From NCBI RefSeq assembly GCF_014145675.1, contig NZ_JACGZW010000012.1:62001-126000 (forward strand): a DNA stretch of 64,000 nucleotides, read 5' to 3'. The stretch comes from Amycolatopsis dendrobii. GTDB lineage: Bacteria; Actinomycetota; Actinomycetes; Mycobacteriales; Pseudonocardiaceae. Shown piece by piece: positions 17,537 to 25,981 of the stretch. A program made the position numbers and the translations under genes. Within the stretch, counting starts at the first letter, position 1; each line of letters opens with the position of its first letter. Under the pieces are notes generated by a model. It was not told the origin of the DNA and searched no databases. It worked only from the letters and a program-made list of their open reading frames with translations.

Positions 17537-17705
17537 GGCCGCTTCCTTTCCGGTGCTCACGTCGTGATGTGCACAGCGTAGTCAACCGGCCCGGTCGTGT
17601 CAGCCGAGAACCCGCCAGTGTGACGGCGCGCATCCGTTCCGCCGACACGTCACAGTACGTACGTACGGATTGCGAGAACCCGGTCCTCGATGTCAGGATT
17701 TCAGG

Positions 17706-18293
17706 ATGCCACGGGTCAGCCAGGATCACCTCGACGCACGCCGCCGGCAGATCCTCGACGGCTCGCGCGTGTGTTTCGCACGCTACGGCTACGAGGGCGC
17801 CACCGTTCGCCGCCTCGAAGAAGCGACCGGATTGTCGCGCGGGGCCATCTTCCACCACTTCCGCGACAAGGAATCGCTCTTCCTCGCCCTCGCCGAGGAC
17901 GACGCGGTGCGGATGGCCGACGTCGTCGCCGAACAGGGCCTGGTCCAGGTCATGCGCGATCTGCTGGCCGGGAACAGCGAGCACCCGGCGGACTGGCTCG
18001 GCACCCGGCTGGAGGTGTCGCGGCGGCTGCGCACCGACCCGGAGTTCCGCGGCCGGTGGGCGGAACGCTCGCAGCAGCTGACCGAGGCCACCCGCGACCG
18101 CCTCGAATGGCAGCGCAAGGCCGGCAATCTGCGCGACGACGTCGACGTCAGCGTGCTGACCGCGTTCCTGGAGCTGGTGCTGGAAGGGCTCGTCTCGCAC
18201 CTCGCGATGGGCCTTCCCGGCGACGACCTGGGTCCGGTGCTCGACCTGGTCGAGGAGACCGTGCGGCGGCACCGGCCGGGCGCGCGGAGTTAA
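17706..18293 (+). CDS. acnR: TetR-family regulator, AcnR-like
   Basis: The 195-residue protein has an N-terminal TetR helix-turn-helix (GYEGATVRRLEEATGLSRGAIF, helix pair about residues 25-47) followed by HHFRDKESLFLALAEDDAARM-like residues. As I remember Corynebacterium AcnR, the repressor of aconitase that senses citrate and Mg, the match runs through the ligand domain as well (VVAEQGLVQVMRDLL, LEVSRRLRTDPEFR, VLDLVEETVRR). Known acnR genes sit directly beside acn. Here the gene is on the same strand as acn but 17.2 kb away. Confidence 0.82.
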   Translation: MPRVSQDHLDARRRQILDGSRVCFARYGYEGATVRRLEEATGLSRGAIFHHFRDKESLFLALAEDDAVRMADVVAEQGLVQVMRDLLAGNSEHPADWLGTRLEVSRRLRTDPEFRGRWAERSQQLTEATRDRLEWQRKAGNLRDDVDVSVLTAFLELVLEGLVSHLAMGLPGDDLGPVLDLVEETVRRHRPGARS

Positions 18294-18334
18294 GTCCCCC
18301 GCGCGATCGCGCGGATTCGTGTTCACTGTGCCCC

Positions 18335-18901
18335 GTGGATCTCCTCGCCGCCCACGGCAGCGCACTGGACGTGTTCGACGCCGCGGTGCGCGCCGCCGGT
18401 CCCGGCGACTGGGCCCGCGGCACGCCGTGCACCGGCTGGTCGGTCCACGATCTGGTGAACCATCTCGCCGTCGAACAACTCTGGGCGCCGCATCTGCTCG
18501 CCGGGGCGACCCTCGACGAGGTCGGCGCCCGCTATGACGGCGACGTCCTCGGCGACGATCCGCTCTCGGCGTGGGAGAAGGCGTCCGGCGCCGCCCGCGA
18601 GTCGTGGCTCTCCCCCGGCGCGCCGCACCGCACCGTGCACGTCTCGTCCGGGCTGGTGCCCGCCGAGGAGTACGGCTGGCAGATGACGCTGGATCTCGCC
18701 GTGCACGGCTGGGACCTCGCCACCGCGCTCGGCCGCCCGAATCCGGTCCCGGACCGCCTCGCCGGGCGGCTGCTCGACGTGCTGCGCCCGATGGTCGACG
18801 ACTGGCAGGGGCTCGGGCTGTTCGACCCGCCGGTCGCGGTGGGCCGCACCGCCGCGGCGTCCGACCGGCTCGTCGCGCTGCTCGGCCGCCGTCCGCGCTG
18901 A
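18335..18901 (+). CDS. DinB-like TIGR03086/TIGR03083-family protein
   Basis: The 188-residue protein starts at GTG 41 bases after acnR. It shows the family pattern: an N-terminal PCTGWSVHDLVNHLAVE helix with a metal-binding His, a central block with MTLDLAVHGWDLATALG supplying the second His region, and a closing PVAVGRTAAASDRLVALLGR. Such proteins are metal-binding four-helix bundles, some of which act as mycothiol-dependent S-transferases or isomerases. Its substrate is unknown. Confidence 0.82.
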   Translation: MDLLAAHGSALDVFDAAVRAAGPGDWARGTPCTGWSVHDLVNHLAVEQLWAPHLLAGATLDEVGARYDGDVLGDDPLSAWEKASGAARESWLSPGAPHRTVHVSSGLVPAEEYGWQMTLDLAVHGWDLATALGRPNPVPDRLAGRLLDVLRPMVDDWQGLGLFDPPVAVGRTAAASDRLVALLGRRPR

Positions 18902-19254
18902 ACCCGCCACAGTGGACAGAGCCGCCCCAATGCGGCGTTCGGTGCGTCCCCCACGCACCCCATGCGGCGTTGGGGTTGTCTACGCCGCCCCGGCCGAGCC
19001 GGAACATCGCTGGCTGAGCGGGCGGCCCTTGCCGTGCGGTGAGCGAAAATCCGGCGCCAGGTTCGCGTCCTGTCGCGGCATGGCTGTCCGGACCCGGTAC
19101 GATTGTCGGCATCGTCGCACTACAAACCAGTTTTGCCTGAGGAGTGACTTCCATCCGTGCGCGCTGCGCCATCGCCCGGTGACAGTACCGGGCCGGGTCC
19201 CGCCCGACCCGGCTTCCCGCCCGCCGTCCGTTCCAGCGTCCCGGACGGTGCGCT
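18902..19254. other. Gene-free gap of 353 bases
   Basis: I find no credible gene here. It holds a repeat of the CCCCAATGCGGC type at its start and must contain the promoter for the CNNM pair. The stretch 19095-19150 is the most AT-rich part (ACTACAAACCAGTTTTGCC). Confidence 0.55.
18925..18975. repeat. Imperfect palindrome, CCCCAATGCGGC type
   Basis: CCCCAATGCGGCGTTCGGTGCGT (18925-18947, split arms) faces a partly matching inverted copy at 18953-18975. The first arm is nearly identical to 643-663, so this is a second copy of the element near the window start. Confidence 0.65.
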
Positions 19255-20580
19255 GTGATCCACGTCCTGCTTTCAGTGCTCGGCGTGCTGCTCTTCCTCC
19301 TTCTCACGATCGGCACCGGCCTCGCCGTCGCCGCCGAGTTCTCGCTGACCGCGCTCGAGCGCAGCACCGTCGACGCGGATGTCCGCCAGGTCGGTGACAA
19401 GCGTTCGCGCACCGTCCAGAAGGCGCACCGCACGCTGAGCTTCCAGCTCTCCGGCGCGCAGGTCGCGATCACGCTCACCACGCTGATCACCGGTTTCCTC
19501 GCCGAACCGCTCATCGGCGACCTGGTCCGCCCGCTGCTCGACGCCGCGGGCCTGCCCGCTTCGGCGGCGTCCGGGGTCGCGGTGGCGGTCGCGCTGGTCC
19601 TGGCCACGTTCCTGTCGATGATCCTCGGCGAGATGGTGCCGAAGAACATCGCGATCGCGCGGCCGCTGCCGACCGCGCGCGCGGTTTCCGGCTACCACGC
19701 CCGGTTCTCGGCGCTGTTCCGCTGGCTCATCACGCTGATGAACAACAGCGCCAACTTCCTCGTCCGCAAGTTCGGCATCGAACCGCAGGAAGAGCTGCGT
19801 TCCGCGCGGTCGCCGCAGGAGCTGGGCTCGATCGTCCGCTCCAGCGCGGAAAGCGGGAAGCTCGACACGTCCACGGCGGAGCTGCTGGACCGGTCGCTGC
19901 GGTTCGGCGACCGCACCGCGGACGAGCTGATGACCCCGCGCGTGCAGGTCGAATCGCTCACCGTGGACGACACGATCGACGACCTCATCGACATCTCGCG
20001 GCGCACCGGGTTCTCGCGGTTCCCGGTCTACACCGAGGATCTCGACGACGTCCAGGGCGCGGTGCACGTCAAGCAGGCGTTCGCCGTCCCGGCCGCCGAC
20101 CGCGCGACCACGCGGATCCGCTCGGCGATGCGGCCGGTGCCGACGGTGCCGGAATCGCTGCCCGGCGACGATCTGCTGAACCGGCTGCGCGATTCGCGCT
20201 ACCAGCTCGCGATCGTGGTGGACGAGTACGGCGGCACCGCCGGGCTGGTCACGCTGGAGGACGTGGTCGAGGAGATCATCGGCGACGTCCGCGACGAGCA
20301 CGACGACCGCGAGGCCCCGGCCGCGCAGCAGCTCGGCGCGGACCGCTGGCTCGTGTCCGGGCAGCTGCGCGCGGACGAGGTCCGCGACATCACCGGCTTC
20401 CGGATGCCCGAGGGCGACTACGAGACGATCGCCGGCCTGATCCTGGAGCGGCTCGGCGCGATCCCGGCCGAGGGCGACGCCGTCGAGGTCGACGGCTGGC
20501 GGCTCGCGGTCACCAGCATGGACCGGCACCGCGTCGCCGAGGTCCAGGTGCGCCCGGCCGAACGCGAGGTGAGCGCGTGA
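19255..20580 (+). CDS. CNNM/HlyC-type transporter-like protein (hemolysin family)
   Basis: The 441-residue protein has a DUF21/CNNM membrane domain (about 1-190) with four hydrophobic segments and the family marker LGEMVPKNIAIA, then a CBS-domain pair (about 215-335, TPRVQV to VTLEDVVEEIIGD), and a C-terminal CorC_HlyC domain (about 350-435). Relatives are linked to Mg or Co efflux; the name hemolysin is historical. The start is a GTG. Its stop overlaps the start of a paralogue (GTGA, 20577-20580). Confidence 0.9.
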   Translation: MIHVLLSVLGVLLFLLLTIGTGLAVAAEFSLTALERSTVDADVRQVGDKRSRTVQKAHRTLSFQLSGAQVAITLTTLITGFLAEPLIGDLVRPLLDAAGLPASAASGVAVAVALVLATFLSMILGEMVPKNIAIARPLPTARAVSGYHARFSALFRWLITLMNNSANFLVRKFGIEPQEELRSARSPQELGSIVRSSAESGKLDTSTAELLDRSLRFGDRTADELMTPRVQVESLTVDDTIDDLIDISRRTGFSRFPVYTEDLDDVQGAVHVKQAFAVPAADRATTRIRSAMRPVPTVPESLPGDDLLNRLRDSRYQLAIVVDEYGGTAGLVTLEDVVEEIIGDVRDEHDDREAPAAQQLGADRWLVSGQLRADEVRDITGFRMPEGDYETIAGLILERLGAIPAEGDAVEVDGWRLAVTSMDRHRVAEVQVRPAEREVSA

Positions 20581-21620
20581 GCGACTGGCTGAACATCGCC
20601 CTCGTCGTGGTCCTGCTGCTGGCCAACGCGTTCTTCGTCGGCGCGGAATTCACCCTGATCTCCTCGCGCCGCGACCGGCTGGAAGCGTTGCTGGAGCAGG
20701 GAAAGACGCGCGCGCAGATCGTCATCAACGCGAGCAAGCACGTGTCGCAGATGCTCGCCGGGGCACAGCTCGGGATCACCATCTGCTCGCTGCTGCTCGG
20801 CCGCTTGGGCGAACCCGCGGTCGCGCACCGGCTGTCCGGGTTCTTCGACCTGCTCGGCCTGCCCGACCAGCTGCTGCACCCGATCTCGTTCGCGATCGCG
20901 CTGGCGTTCATCACCATGCTGCACGTGCTGATCGGCGAGATGGTGCCGAAGAACCTCGCGATCGCCGAACCGGAGCGCCTCGCGCTGTGGCTCGTGCCGG
21001 TGCACGTGGCGTGGGTCAAGGTGGCGAACCCGGTCATCGCGTTCCTCAACTTCGTCGCGAACTCCTTGCTGCGCCTGATGAAGGTGGAGCCGAAAGACGA
21101 GCTGGAGACCGCGTACAGCTCGGACGAACTCGCCGAGTTGCTCAGCGAATCGCGCCAGGAAGGGCTGCTCGACCAGTCCGAGCACCGGCGGCTTTCGCAG
21201 ACGCTGTCGTCGGTGGCCAAGACCGTCGCGGACGTGCTGGTGCCCACCTCGGAACTCACGACGCTTCCCTGCGGGCCGACGCTCGGCGACGTCGAGCGAG
21301 CGGTGTCCACCACGGGGTTCTCGCGGTTCCCGGTGTGCACGGACGACGGTTCGCTCACCGGCTACATCCACGTGAAGGACGTTCTGGATCTGGTCGGCCA
21401 GGACCCCGACACGGTGGTGCCCGACGACAAGACGCGGCCGCTCACCGAACTGCGGTCCGACGCGCGGCTGGACGTCGCGCTTTCGGCCATGCGCAAGGAA
21501 GGCAGCCACCTCGCGCGGGCGCTCGACGCCTCCGGCGCGGCGGTCGGCGTGGTGGCGCTGGAAGACCTCGTCGAGGAGTACGTGGGGACCGTGCGCGACG
21601 GCACCCACGTGGCGGCATGA
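20577..21620 (+). CDS. Second CNNM/CBS protein lacking the CorC_HlyC domain
   Basis: This 347-residue paralogue is translationally coupled to the preceding gene. It has the CNNM membrane domain (LIGEMVPKNLAIAEPE near residue 125) and two CBS domains ending with VALEDLVEEYVGTV, but stops there, without the C-terminal CorC_HlyC domain of its partner. The pair may form a hetero-oligomer in which only one subunit carries that domain, which is inference. Many actinobacteria carry such tandem pairs. Confidence 0.88.
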   Translation: MSDWLNIALVVVLLLANAFFVGAEFTLISSRRDRLEALLEQGKTRAQIVINASKHVSQMLAGAQLGITICSLLLGRLGEPAVAHRLSGFFDLLGLPDQLLHPISFAIALAFITMLHVLIGEMVPKNLAIAEPERLALWLVPVHVAWVKVANPVIAFLNFVANSLLRLMKVEPKDELETAYSSDELAELLSESRQEGLLDQSEHRRLSQTLSSVAKTVADVLVPTSELTTLPCGPTLGDVERAVSTTGFSRFPVCTDDGSLTGYIHVKDVLDLVGQDPDTVVPDDKTRPLTELRSDARLDVALSAMRKEGSHLARALDASGAAVGVVALEDLVEEYVGTVRDGTHVAA

Positions 21621-21706
21621 GCGCGGCTTGCGAGCGGATCGCCGGCGCTCCCGGCGCCGCCTCCCGCATGACCAGCGTGTCACTCGTCGAGGAGGCGGCG
21701 GCATGA
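21617..21706 (+). CDS. Tiny coupled ORF, 29 residues
   Basis: An ATG overlaps the stop of the CNNM gene (ATGA) and its own TGA overlaps the next gene's ATG (ATGA), so it exactly bridges the two. The encoded peptide starts MSAACERIAGAPG and ends LVEEAAA; it shows no recognisable domain. It may be a real small protein, or only a translational bridge that delivers ribosomes to the next gene. The next gene also has its own GAGGAGG site within this ORF. Confidence 0.35.
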   Translation: MSAACERIAGAPGAASRMTSVSLVEEAAA

Positions 21707-22638
21707 GCGCGCGGGTCGTGCTCGCCGAGGAGGACTGGCAGTCCCGGGAGCGAGCGCACGCCGAGCGGATGCGCGCGTGGACCGGGCCGCACCAGGAACG
21801 CCGGGCACGGGGCGAAAAGCACCCGGTCCTGGATTTTTTGTTCACCTACTACTCGCATCGGCCGGGGCATCTCGAACGCTGGCAGCCGGGTCCGGGGGTG
21901 GTGCTCGCGGGCGCGTCCGCGCGGCGGTTCCTCGAGCGTCCGGCCTACGTCGAGACCGCGGCCGGAGTGATGCTCGACCCGGCGGCTTTCACCGGCCGCC
22001 GGGCGCGCACCGCCGAGTTCGTGCTGAAGCTGCTGTCGGCCACCGCGTCGCGGGCGCCGCGGCTGAGCTGCTTCGGGCTGCACGAATGGGCCATGGTCTA
22101 CCGCGAGCCCGCGGACTCGGTGCGGCACGCGCAGGTCCCGCTGCGGCTCGGCTCGGCCGGGACCGACGAGGTCGTGGAATCGATGGACATCCGGTGCGGG
22201 CACTACGACGCGTTCCGGTTCTTCACCGGTCCGGCGCGGCCGCGGAACACGCTGGAGCCGACCCGGGAATCGCAGGTCGCGCTGGAGCAGCCGGGCTGCC
22301 TGCACGCGAACATGGATCTTTTCAAGTGGGCTTACAAGCTCGATCCGTTCGTGCCCGCCGAACTGGTCGGCGACTGTTTCGCGCTCGCCGCGGACGTCCG
22401 TGAACTGGACATGCGGGCCAGCCCGTACGATCTAGCGGACTACGGCTACCGGCCGGTGCCGATCGAGACCGCCGAGGGGCGGGCCTCCTACGCCCGCGCC
22501 CAGGCCGGATTCGCCGAGCGGGCCGCGCCGCTGCGGGCCCGCCTCATCGGCCTCTGCCGCGATCTTCTCGCCGACCCGGCCCGGCCGCCGGACCCCGTGC
22601 CGGAGTCGCCCGCTCGTGGAGCTGACAACTCTGCGTAA
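21703..22638 (+). CDS. Putative 3-methyladenine DNA glycosylase (actinobacterial annotation)
   Basis: The 311-residue protein starts at an ATG preceded by GAGGAGG. It resembles actinobacterial proteins that databases call 3-methyladenine DNA glycosylase, with HPVLDFLFTYYS, CFGLHEWAMVYR, VPLRLGSAGTD and CLHANMDLFKWAYKLDPF as conserved blocks. I see no helix-hairpin-helix of the AlkA type, so the biochemical label rests on family naming only. It is coupled through a tiny ORF to the CNNM genes. Confidence 0.65.
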   Translation: MSARVVLAEEDWQSRERAHAERMRAWTGPHQERRARGEKHPVLDFLFTYYSHRPGHLERWQPGPGVVLAGASARRFLERPAYVETAAGVMLDPAAFTGRRARTAEFVLKLLSATASRAPRLSCFGLHEWAMVYREPADSVRHAQVPLRLGSAGTDEVVESMDIRCGHYDAFRFFTGPARPRNTLEPTRESQVALEQPGCLHANMDLFKWAYKLDPFVPAELVGDCFALAADVRELDMRASPYDLADYGYRPVPIETAEGRASYARAQAGFAERAAPLRARLIGLCRDLLADPARPPDPVPESPARGADNSA

Positions 22639-22727
22639 CGGTATTCACCGCAGGTCGCTGGCCTGATAGAGTGATAACGGTTCGATTGCATAACTGAGTG
22701 TGTTGTGCATGTCACGAAAGGACAACG

Positions 22728-23414
22728 ATGGGGCGTCACAGCCTGCCCGAGGAGCCGGTGCCGCACCCTCTCGATCCGCCGAAGCGGCCCGCCGGCCGCA
22801 GCGAGACGACCGGGTCGCACCGGATCGTCGCCAAGAAGGCGCCTCGCCGGCGGATCGCGAAGTGGCCTCTCGTGGCGCTCGGGCTCGTGGTGCTGGCCAC
22901 GCTCGGCGTGGTCGGCTGGAACTGGGCCGACAGCGTGCTCAACAACCGCGCCGAGGCGCAGGCCGCCAGCTGCAACGGCGGCCGCACCGACGTCCGGATC
23001 GTGGTGACCCCGCAGATCACCAAGCCGGTCGAGGCCGCGGCGGCGCGCTGGAACCAGGACCTCACCCAGGTGCACGGCAGCTGTGTGCACGTCGCCGTGC
23101 AGAGCAAGCCCGCCTCCGACGTGCTGAACGCGCTCACCGGCAAGGCCTCGCTCGACACGATCGGCGGCCTGCCCGACGGCTGGATCCCCGAATCGTCGTA
23201 CTGGGTCACCCAGCTCTCGAAGGCGAAGCCGGACGTCATCGGCTCCCCCGCGATGCCGATCGGCTCCGGGCCGCCCGCGGACTACCCGTTCGTCGGCCTG
23301 TCCGGGAAGTCGATCGACGAGGTCCAGCAACGCGGCACGCAGAGCTTCCGGGCGTTCCTCAAGGAACCGGCCCAGCTGGCCGACTTCGCGGCAGCGGGCA
23401 TTCGCGCTTCCTGA
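22728..23414 (+). CDS. Membrane-anchored substrate-binding-like protein, probably internally deleted
   Basis: The 228-residue protein has a basic N-terminus, one transmembrane helix (about residues 46-66, WPLVALGLVVLATLGVVGW) and an extracellular part. That part starts like the substrate-binding domain of larger actinobacterial SBP-VWA proteins (VRIVVTPQITKPVEAAAARW) and ends like that domain's C-terminus (SFRAFLKEPAQLADFAAAGIR). The two halves meet abruptly near PAMPIGSGPPADYPF, and there is no VWA domain. I infer an in-frame deletion. ATG with GAAAGGA upstream. Confidence 0.6.
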   Translation: MGRHSLPEEPVPHPLDPPKRPAGRSETTGSHRIVAKKAPRRRIAKWPLVALGLVVLATLGVVGWNWADSVLNNRAEAQAASCNGGRTDVRIVVTPQITKPVEAAAARWNQDLTQVHGSCVHVAVQSKPASDVLNALTGKASLDTIGGLPDGWIPESSYWVTQLSKAKPDVIGSPAMPIGSGPPADYPFVGLSGKSIDEVQQRGTQSFRAFLKEPAQLADFAAAGIRAS

Positions 23415-23714
23415 ATCCGGATCTGCCGGCACCGCCTCCGCCCTGGCTGGGCTGGGGCGGTGCGGCGTATCCGGGGCGGGCTCCCGGAGCCGCAGAGACA
23501 TCCGCGGCTTGACCGTCTTCGCACCGCTTTCGCCCTCGGTTGGGCTGGGACGCGGTGGCGTAGTCGGGGGCGCGCGGCTTCACCGCGACCGTGCTCTGGC
23601 CAGGCGGCTGCGGAGCACGGGCCGCCGGAGCTGACGGCCCAGCGGGGTCGGCGTCGAGACGGTGGGAACGCGTGCCTCGTGAACGGCGGTGCCGGTTCTC
23701 ACCGGCACCGCCGT
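23415..23714. other. Gene-free gap of 300 bases between convergent genes
   Basis: No credible gene is seen. It holds two degenerate copies of a CTGGGCTGGGG/GTTGGGCTGGGA motif about 95 bases apart (near 23447 and 23542) and ends in the long-armed hairpin that overlaps the aldo/keto reductase stop. Confidence 0.5.
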
Positions 23715-23721
23715 TCACGAG
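23676..23721. terminator. Bidirectional terminator, 21-base perfect arms
   Basis: Arms 23676-23696 and 23701-23721 are perfectly complementary around a TCTC loop. The right arm includes the last codons and the TGA (23715-23717) of the minus-strand aldo/keto reductase, so part of the stem is coding. It lies between two convergent genes. Confidence 0.85.
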
Positions 23722-24503
23722 TCGAGTTCGGCCAGGGCCAGCAGGTCGTCCTCGGCCAGTTCGAAGTCGAACACCTCGGCATTTTCCCGGATCCGCGACG
23801 GGGTCGCCGATTTCGGGATCGCGATGATTCCCAGCTGCAGATGCCAGCGCAGCACCAGCTGGGCGGGCGTCTTCCCGTACTTCGCGGCCAGCGCCGTGAT
23901 CACCCGGTCGTTCAGGTTCCGGCCGCGGGCCAGCGGGCTCCACGCTTCGGTCGCGATGCCGTGCTCGGCGTGGAACGCGCGCAGCGGGGCCTGCTGCTGC
24001 CACGGGTGCAGTTCGACCTGGTTGACCACCGGGACGACGTCGGTCTCGTCGAGCAGGCGGCGCAGGTGGTCGACGCCGAAGTTCGACACGCCGATCGCCC
24101 GGACGCGGCCCTCGCTGAGCAGCAGTTCGAGGGCGCGCCAGGTTTCGACGTAGCGGTCCAGCTCCGGTTTCGGCCAGTGGATCAGGTACAGGTCGACCGG
24201 GCCGAGGCCGAGCGCCTCCGCGCTGCGGTCGAACGCGCGCAGGGTGTTGTCGTAGCCGTGGTCGGTGTTCCAGACCTTCGTGGTCACGAAGACGTCCTCG
24301 CGCGGCAGCCCGGACTCCCGGACCGCCGCGCCGACCTCGGCTTCGTTGCCGTACATCGCGGCGGTGTCGATGCTGCGGTAGCCGGCTTCGAACGCCGTCG
24401 CGACGACTTTCGCGACGTGGTCGGGCCGGACCTGGTACATGCCGAGTCCGAGCTGCGGGATGGCGACCGAGTTGTTCAGAGTGAGCAGGGGCGGCACAGG
24501 CAT
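23715..24503 (-). CDS. Aldo/keto reductase
   Basis: The 262-residue NADPH-dependent oxidoreductase has the catalytic tetrad in its usual places: Asp and Tyr in SIDTAAMYGNE, Lys in FVTTKVWN and His in LYLIHWPKP. The cofactor motif IPKSATPSRIREN is near the C-terminus. Such enzymes reduce small aldehydes and ketones, for example 2,5-diketo-gluconate or methylglyoxal. The C-terminus is encoded in a perfect hairpin. It appears monocistronic. Confidence 0.93.
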   Translation of the reverse strand: MPVPPLLTLNNSVAIPQLGLGMYQVRPDHVAKVVATAFEAGYRSIDTAAMYGNEAEVGAAVRESGLPREDVFVTTKVWNTDHGYDNTLRAFDRSAEALGLGPVDLYLIHWPKPELDRYVETWRALELLLSEGRVRAIGVSNFGVDHLRRLLDETDVVPVVNQVELHPWQQQAPLRAFHAEHGIATEAWSPLARGRNLNDRVITALAAKYGKTPAQLVLRWHLQLGIIAIPKSATPSRIRENAEVFDFELAEDDLLALAELDS

Positions 24504-24590
24504 GCGGCGATCCTCACTGCGGTGTTCTCGGGGACGGGTCTCCTGGGGAACACCGCAGATCTTGCCACTGCCCGCCAGCCGCCGCTCGCG

Positions 24591-24646
24591 CCCCCTGCCG
24601 CAATCCGCCGCCCGACGTCCGTGCAGGGGCCCCTTGCGGCAGGGGG
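24591..24646. repeat. Hairpin with 13-base arms around a GGGGCCCC loop
   Basis: CCCCCTGCCGCAA (24591-24603) is exactly complementary to 24634-24646. The 30-base loop contains CAGGGGCCCC, recalling the GGGCCCC palindromes at 541 and 27957. It lies upstream of the aldo/keto reductase. Confidence 0.6.
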
Positions 24647-24693
24647 TAGCACTGACCTGCGGGTTCGCTAGCTGCACCCGTTTGAACAGCCAA

Positions 24694-24729
24694 AACAGCC
24701 CTCAACGTCTGTCTGCGCCGAGGGCTGTT
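24694..24729 (-). terminator. Terminator of the XRE regulator gene
   Basis: Ten-base perfect arms AACAGCCCTC / GAGGGCTGTT (24694-24703, 24720-24729) are followed, on the minus strand, by TTTTGG. It lies 40 bases beyond the stop of the XRE gene. Confidence 0.7.
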
Positions 24730-24769
24730 CGCGGTTGTCGTCTGTGCCGGATTCGCACCGGGACGCCGG

Positions 24770-25891
24770 TCACGCGTCCGCCCCGACGAGCCGGGCGACC
24801 TGTTCGACGCGGGTGGCCAGCCGGGCCGAGTTGACCCCGTCGCCTGCCTTGCGGGCGGCGCGCAAGGCGGAGCGGGCGGCGTCGAGTTCGCCGGAGCGGG
24901 CGTACGCCTCGGCGATCCACGTGCGGTAGAGCGCCACTTCCCGGGAGTGCTCCGGCGCGTAGGCGTCCACGGCGTGGGTGATCAACGGTTCGGCGCGTGC
25001 CGGTTCGCCGAGTTCGATGAGGCAGCGTCCGGCCATCACGTCGATTTCGTTCGGGTCGAGCCAGTACACCCATTCCGGTTCTTCCGTGCCGGTGCTGCGG
25101 GCGGCGTAGGCGTCGTCTACGGCGTCGAGGGTGCGGCGGGTGCCGTCGGTGTCGCAGGACCGGGCGGATGCCCACGCGACCCGTTCGAGCAGCAGCGCGC
25201 GGACTACGGGGGTGGCGTCGCGGGCCCCGGCGACGGCGGACCGGGCAAGCAGCGCCGCGTCGGCCGGGTCGCCGACGTTCGCCATCTGGTAGCTGAGGCT
25301 GGACAGGAGTTGCCCGGCGAGCGGCCCGTTACCGGCGTCGCGGGCGGCGGACACGCCGGACAGGTACACGTGCTGCGCTTCGGCGTACTGTCCGGCGTCG
25401 CTGGCGACCCATCCGGCGAGCTGCGCGAGTTCGCCGACTGCGGTGAGCAGGCGGCGGCCGGTGCCGTCGTCGTAGCTGGCTTCGTTCACTACGCGTTCGG
25501 CGTCGGCGAGTTCGCGGCGCACGAGCGGGATGAGGTCGCCCCCGCCGATCACATCGTCGAGATGGCGCAGTTCGACAACGCGTTCCTCTAGTTCGGTGGC
25601 GAGGCTGGGGCCGACGCGTCGCCCGGCGGCCGCATGCCGGGCCGCGGGGGTCTCGGACAACAGCCATTCGTGCGCGACGCGCAACGGGTCGTCCGGGGAC
25701 CCGTACAGGGCCGTCACTGGCACGCACAGGGCACGGGAGTAGGCGACTACGTGTTCTGGGCTGATCGTGCGTTTCCCCGTTTCGAGCAACCCGAGCAGTG
25801 GCTTGCTGAAGTGGGTACGGGCAGCTAAGGCCGCGAGGCTCATCCCGGCATCGGTGCGTGCGCGCCGGAGCCGTGCTGCGAGGTCGTCCAT
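24770..25891 (-). CDS. XRE-family regulator with TPR-like C-terminal domain
   Basis: The 373-residue protein has an N-terminal XRE helix-turn-helix (about residues 4-60, MSLAALAARTHFSKPLLGLLE split across helices 2 and 3) and a long helical region with repeated Ala/Leu/Arg segments that look like tetratricopeptide repeats. Such regulators in actinobacteria often sense peptides or pair with a small neighbour. It is divergent from the small Cys protein at 25982 with 90 bases between. Target and ligand are unknown. Confidence 0.82.
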   Translation of the reverse strand: MDDLAARLRRARTDAGMSLAALAARTHFSKPLLGLLETGKRTISPEHVVAYSRALCVPVTALYGSPDDPLRVAHEWLLSETPAARHAAAGRRVGPSLATELEERVVELRHLDDVIGGGDLIPLVRRELADAERVVNEASYDDGTGRRLLTAVGELAQLAGWVASDAGQYAEAQHVYLSGVSAARDAGNGPLAGQLLSSLSYQMANVGDPADAALLARSAVAGARDATPVVRALLLERVAWASARSCDTDGTRRTLDAVDDAYAARSTGTEEPEWVYWLDPNEIDVMAGRCLIELGEPARAEPLITHAVDAYAPEHSREVALYRTWIAEAYARSGELDAARSALRAARKAGDGVNSARLATRVEQVARLVGADA

Positions 25892-25981
25892 CCGTCGCCC
25901 CCTGTGCTCGCCATTGACTGTAGACGACGGTAGACGGCAAACGTCTGTTCATCGGTCCGGCTGGTCCCGAAGGTAGAGGGC

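Noticed and set aside
24646..24700. Possible tRNA or integration site near the XRE module (GGGTTCG)
   Set aside because: The stretch cannot be folded into acceptor, D and anticodon arms, and no repeat flanking the module was found.
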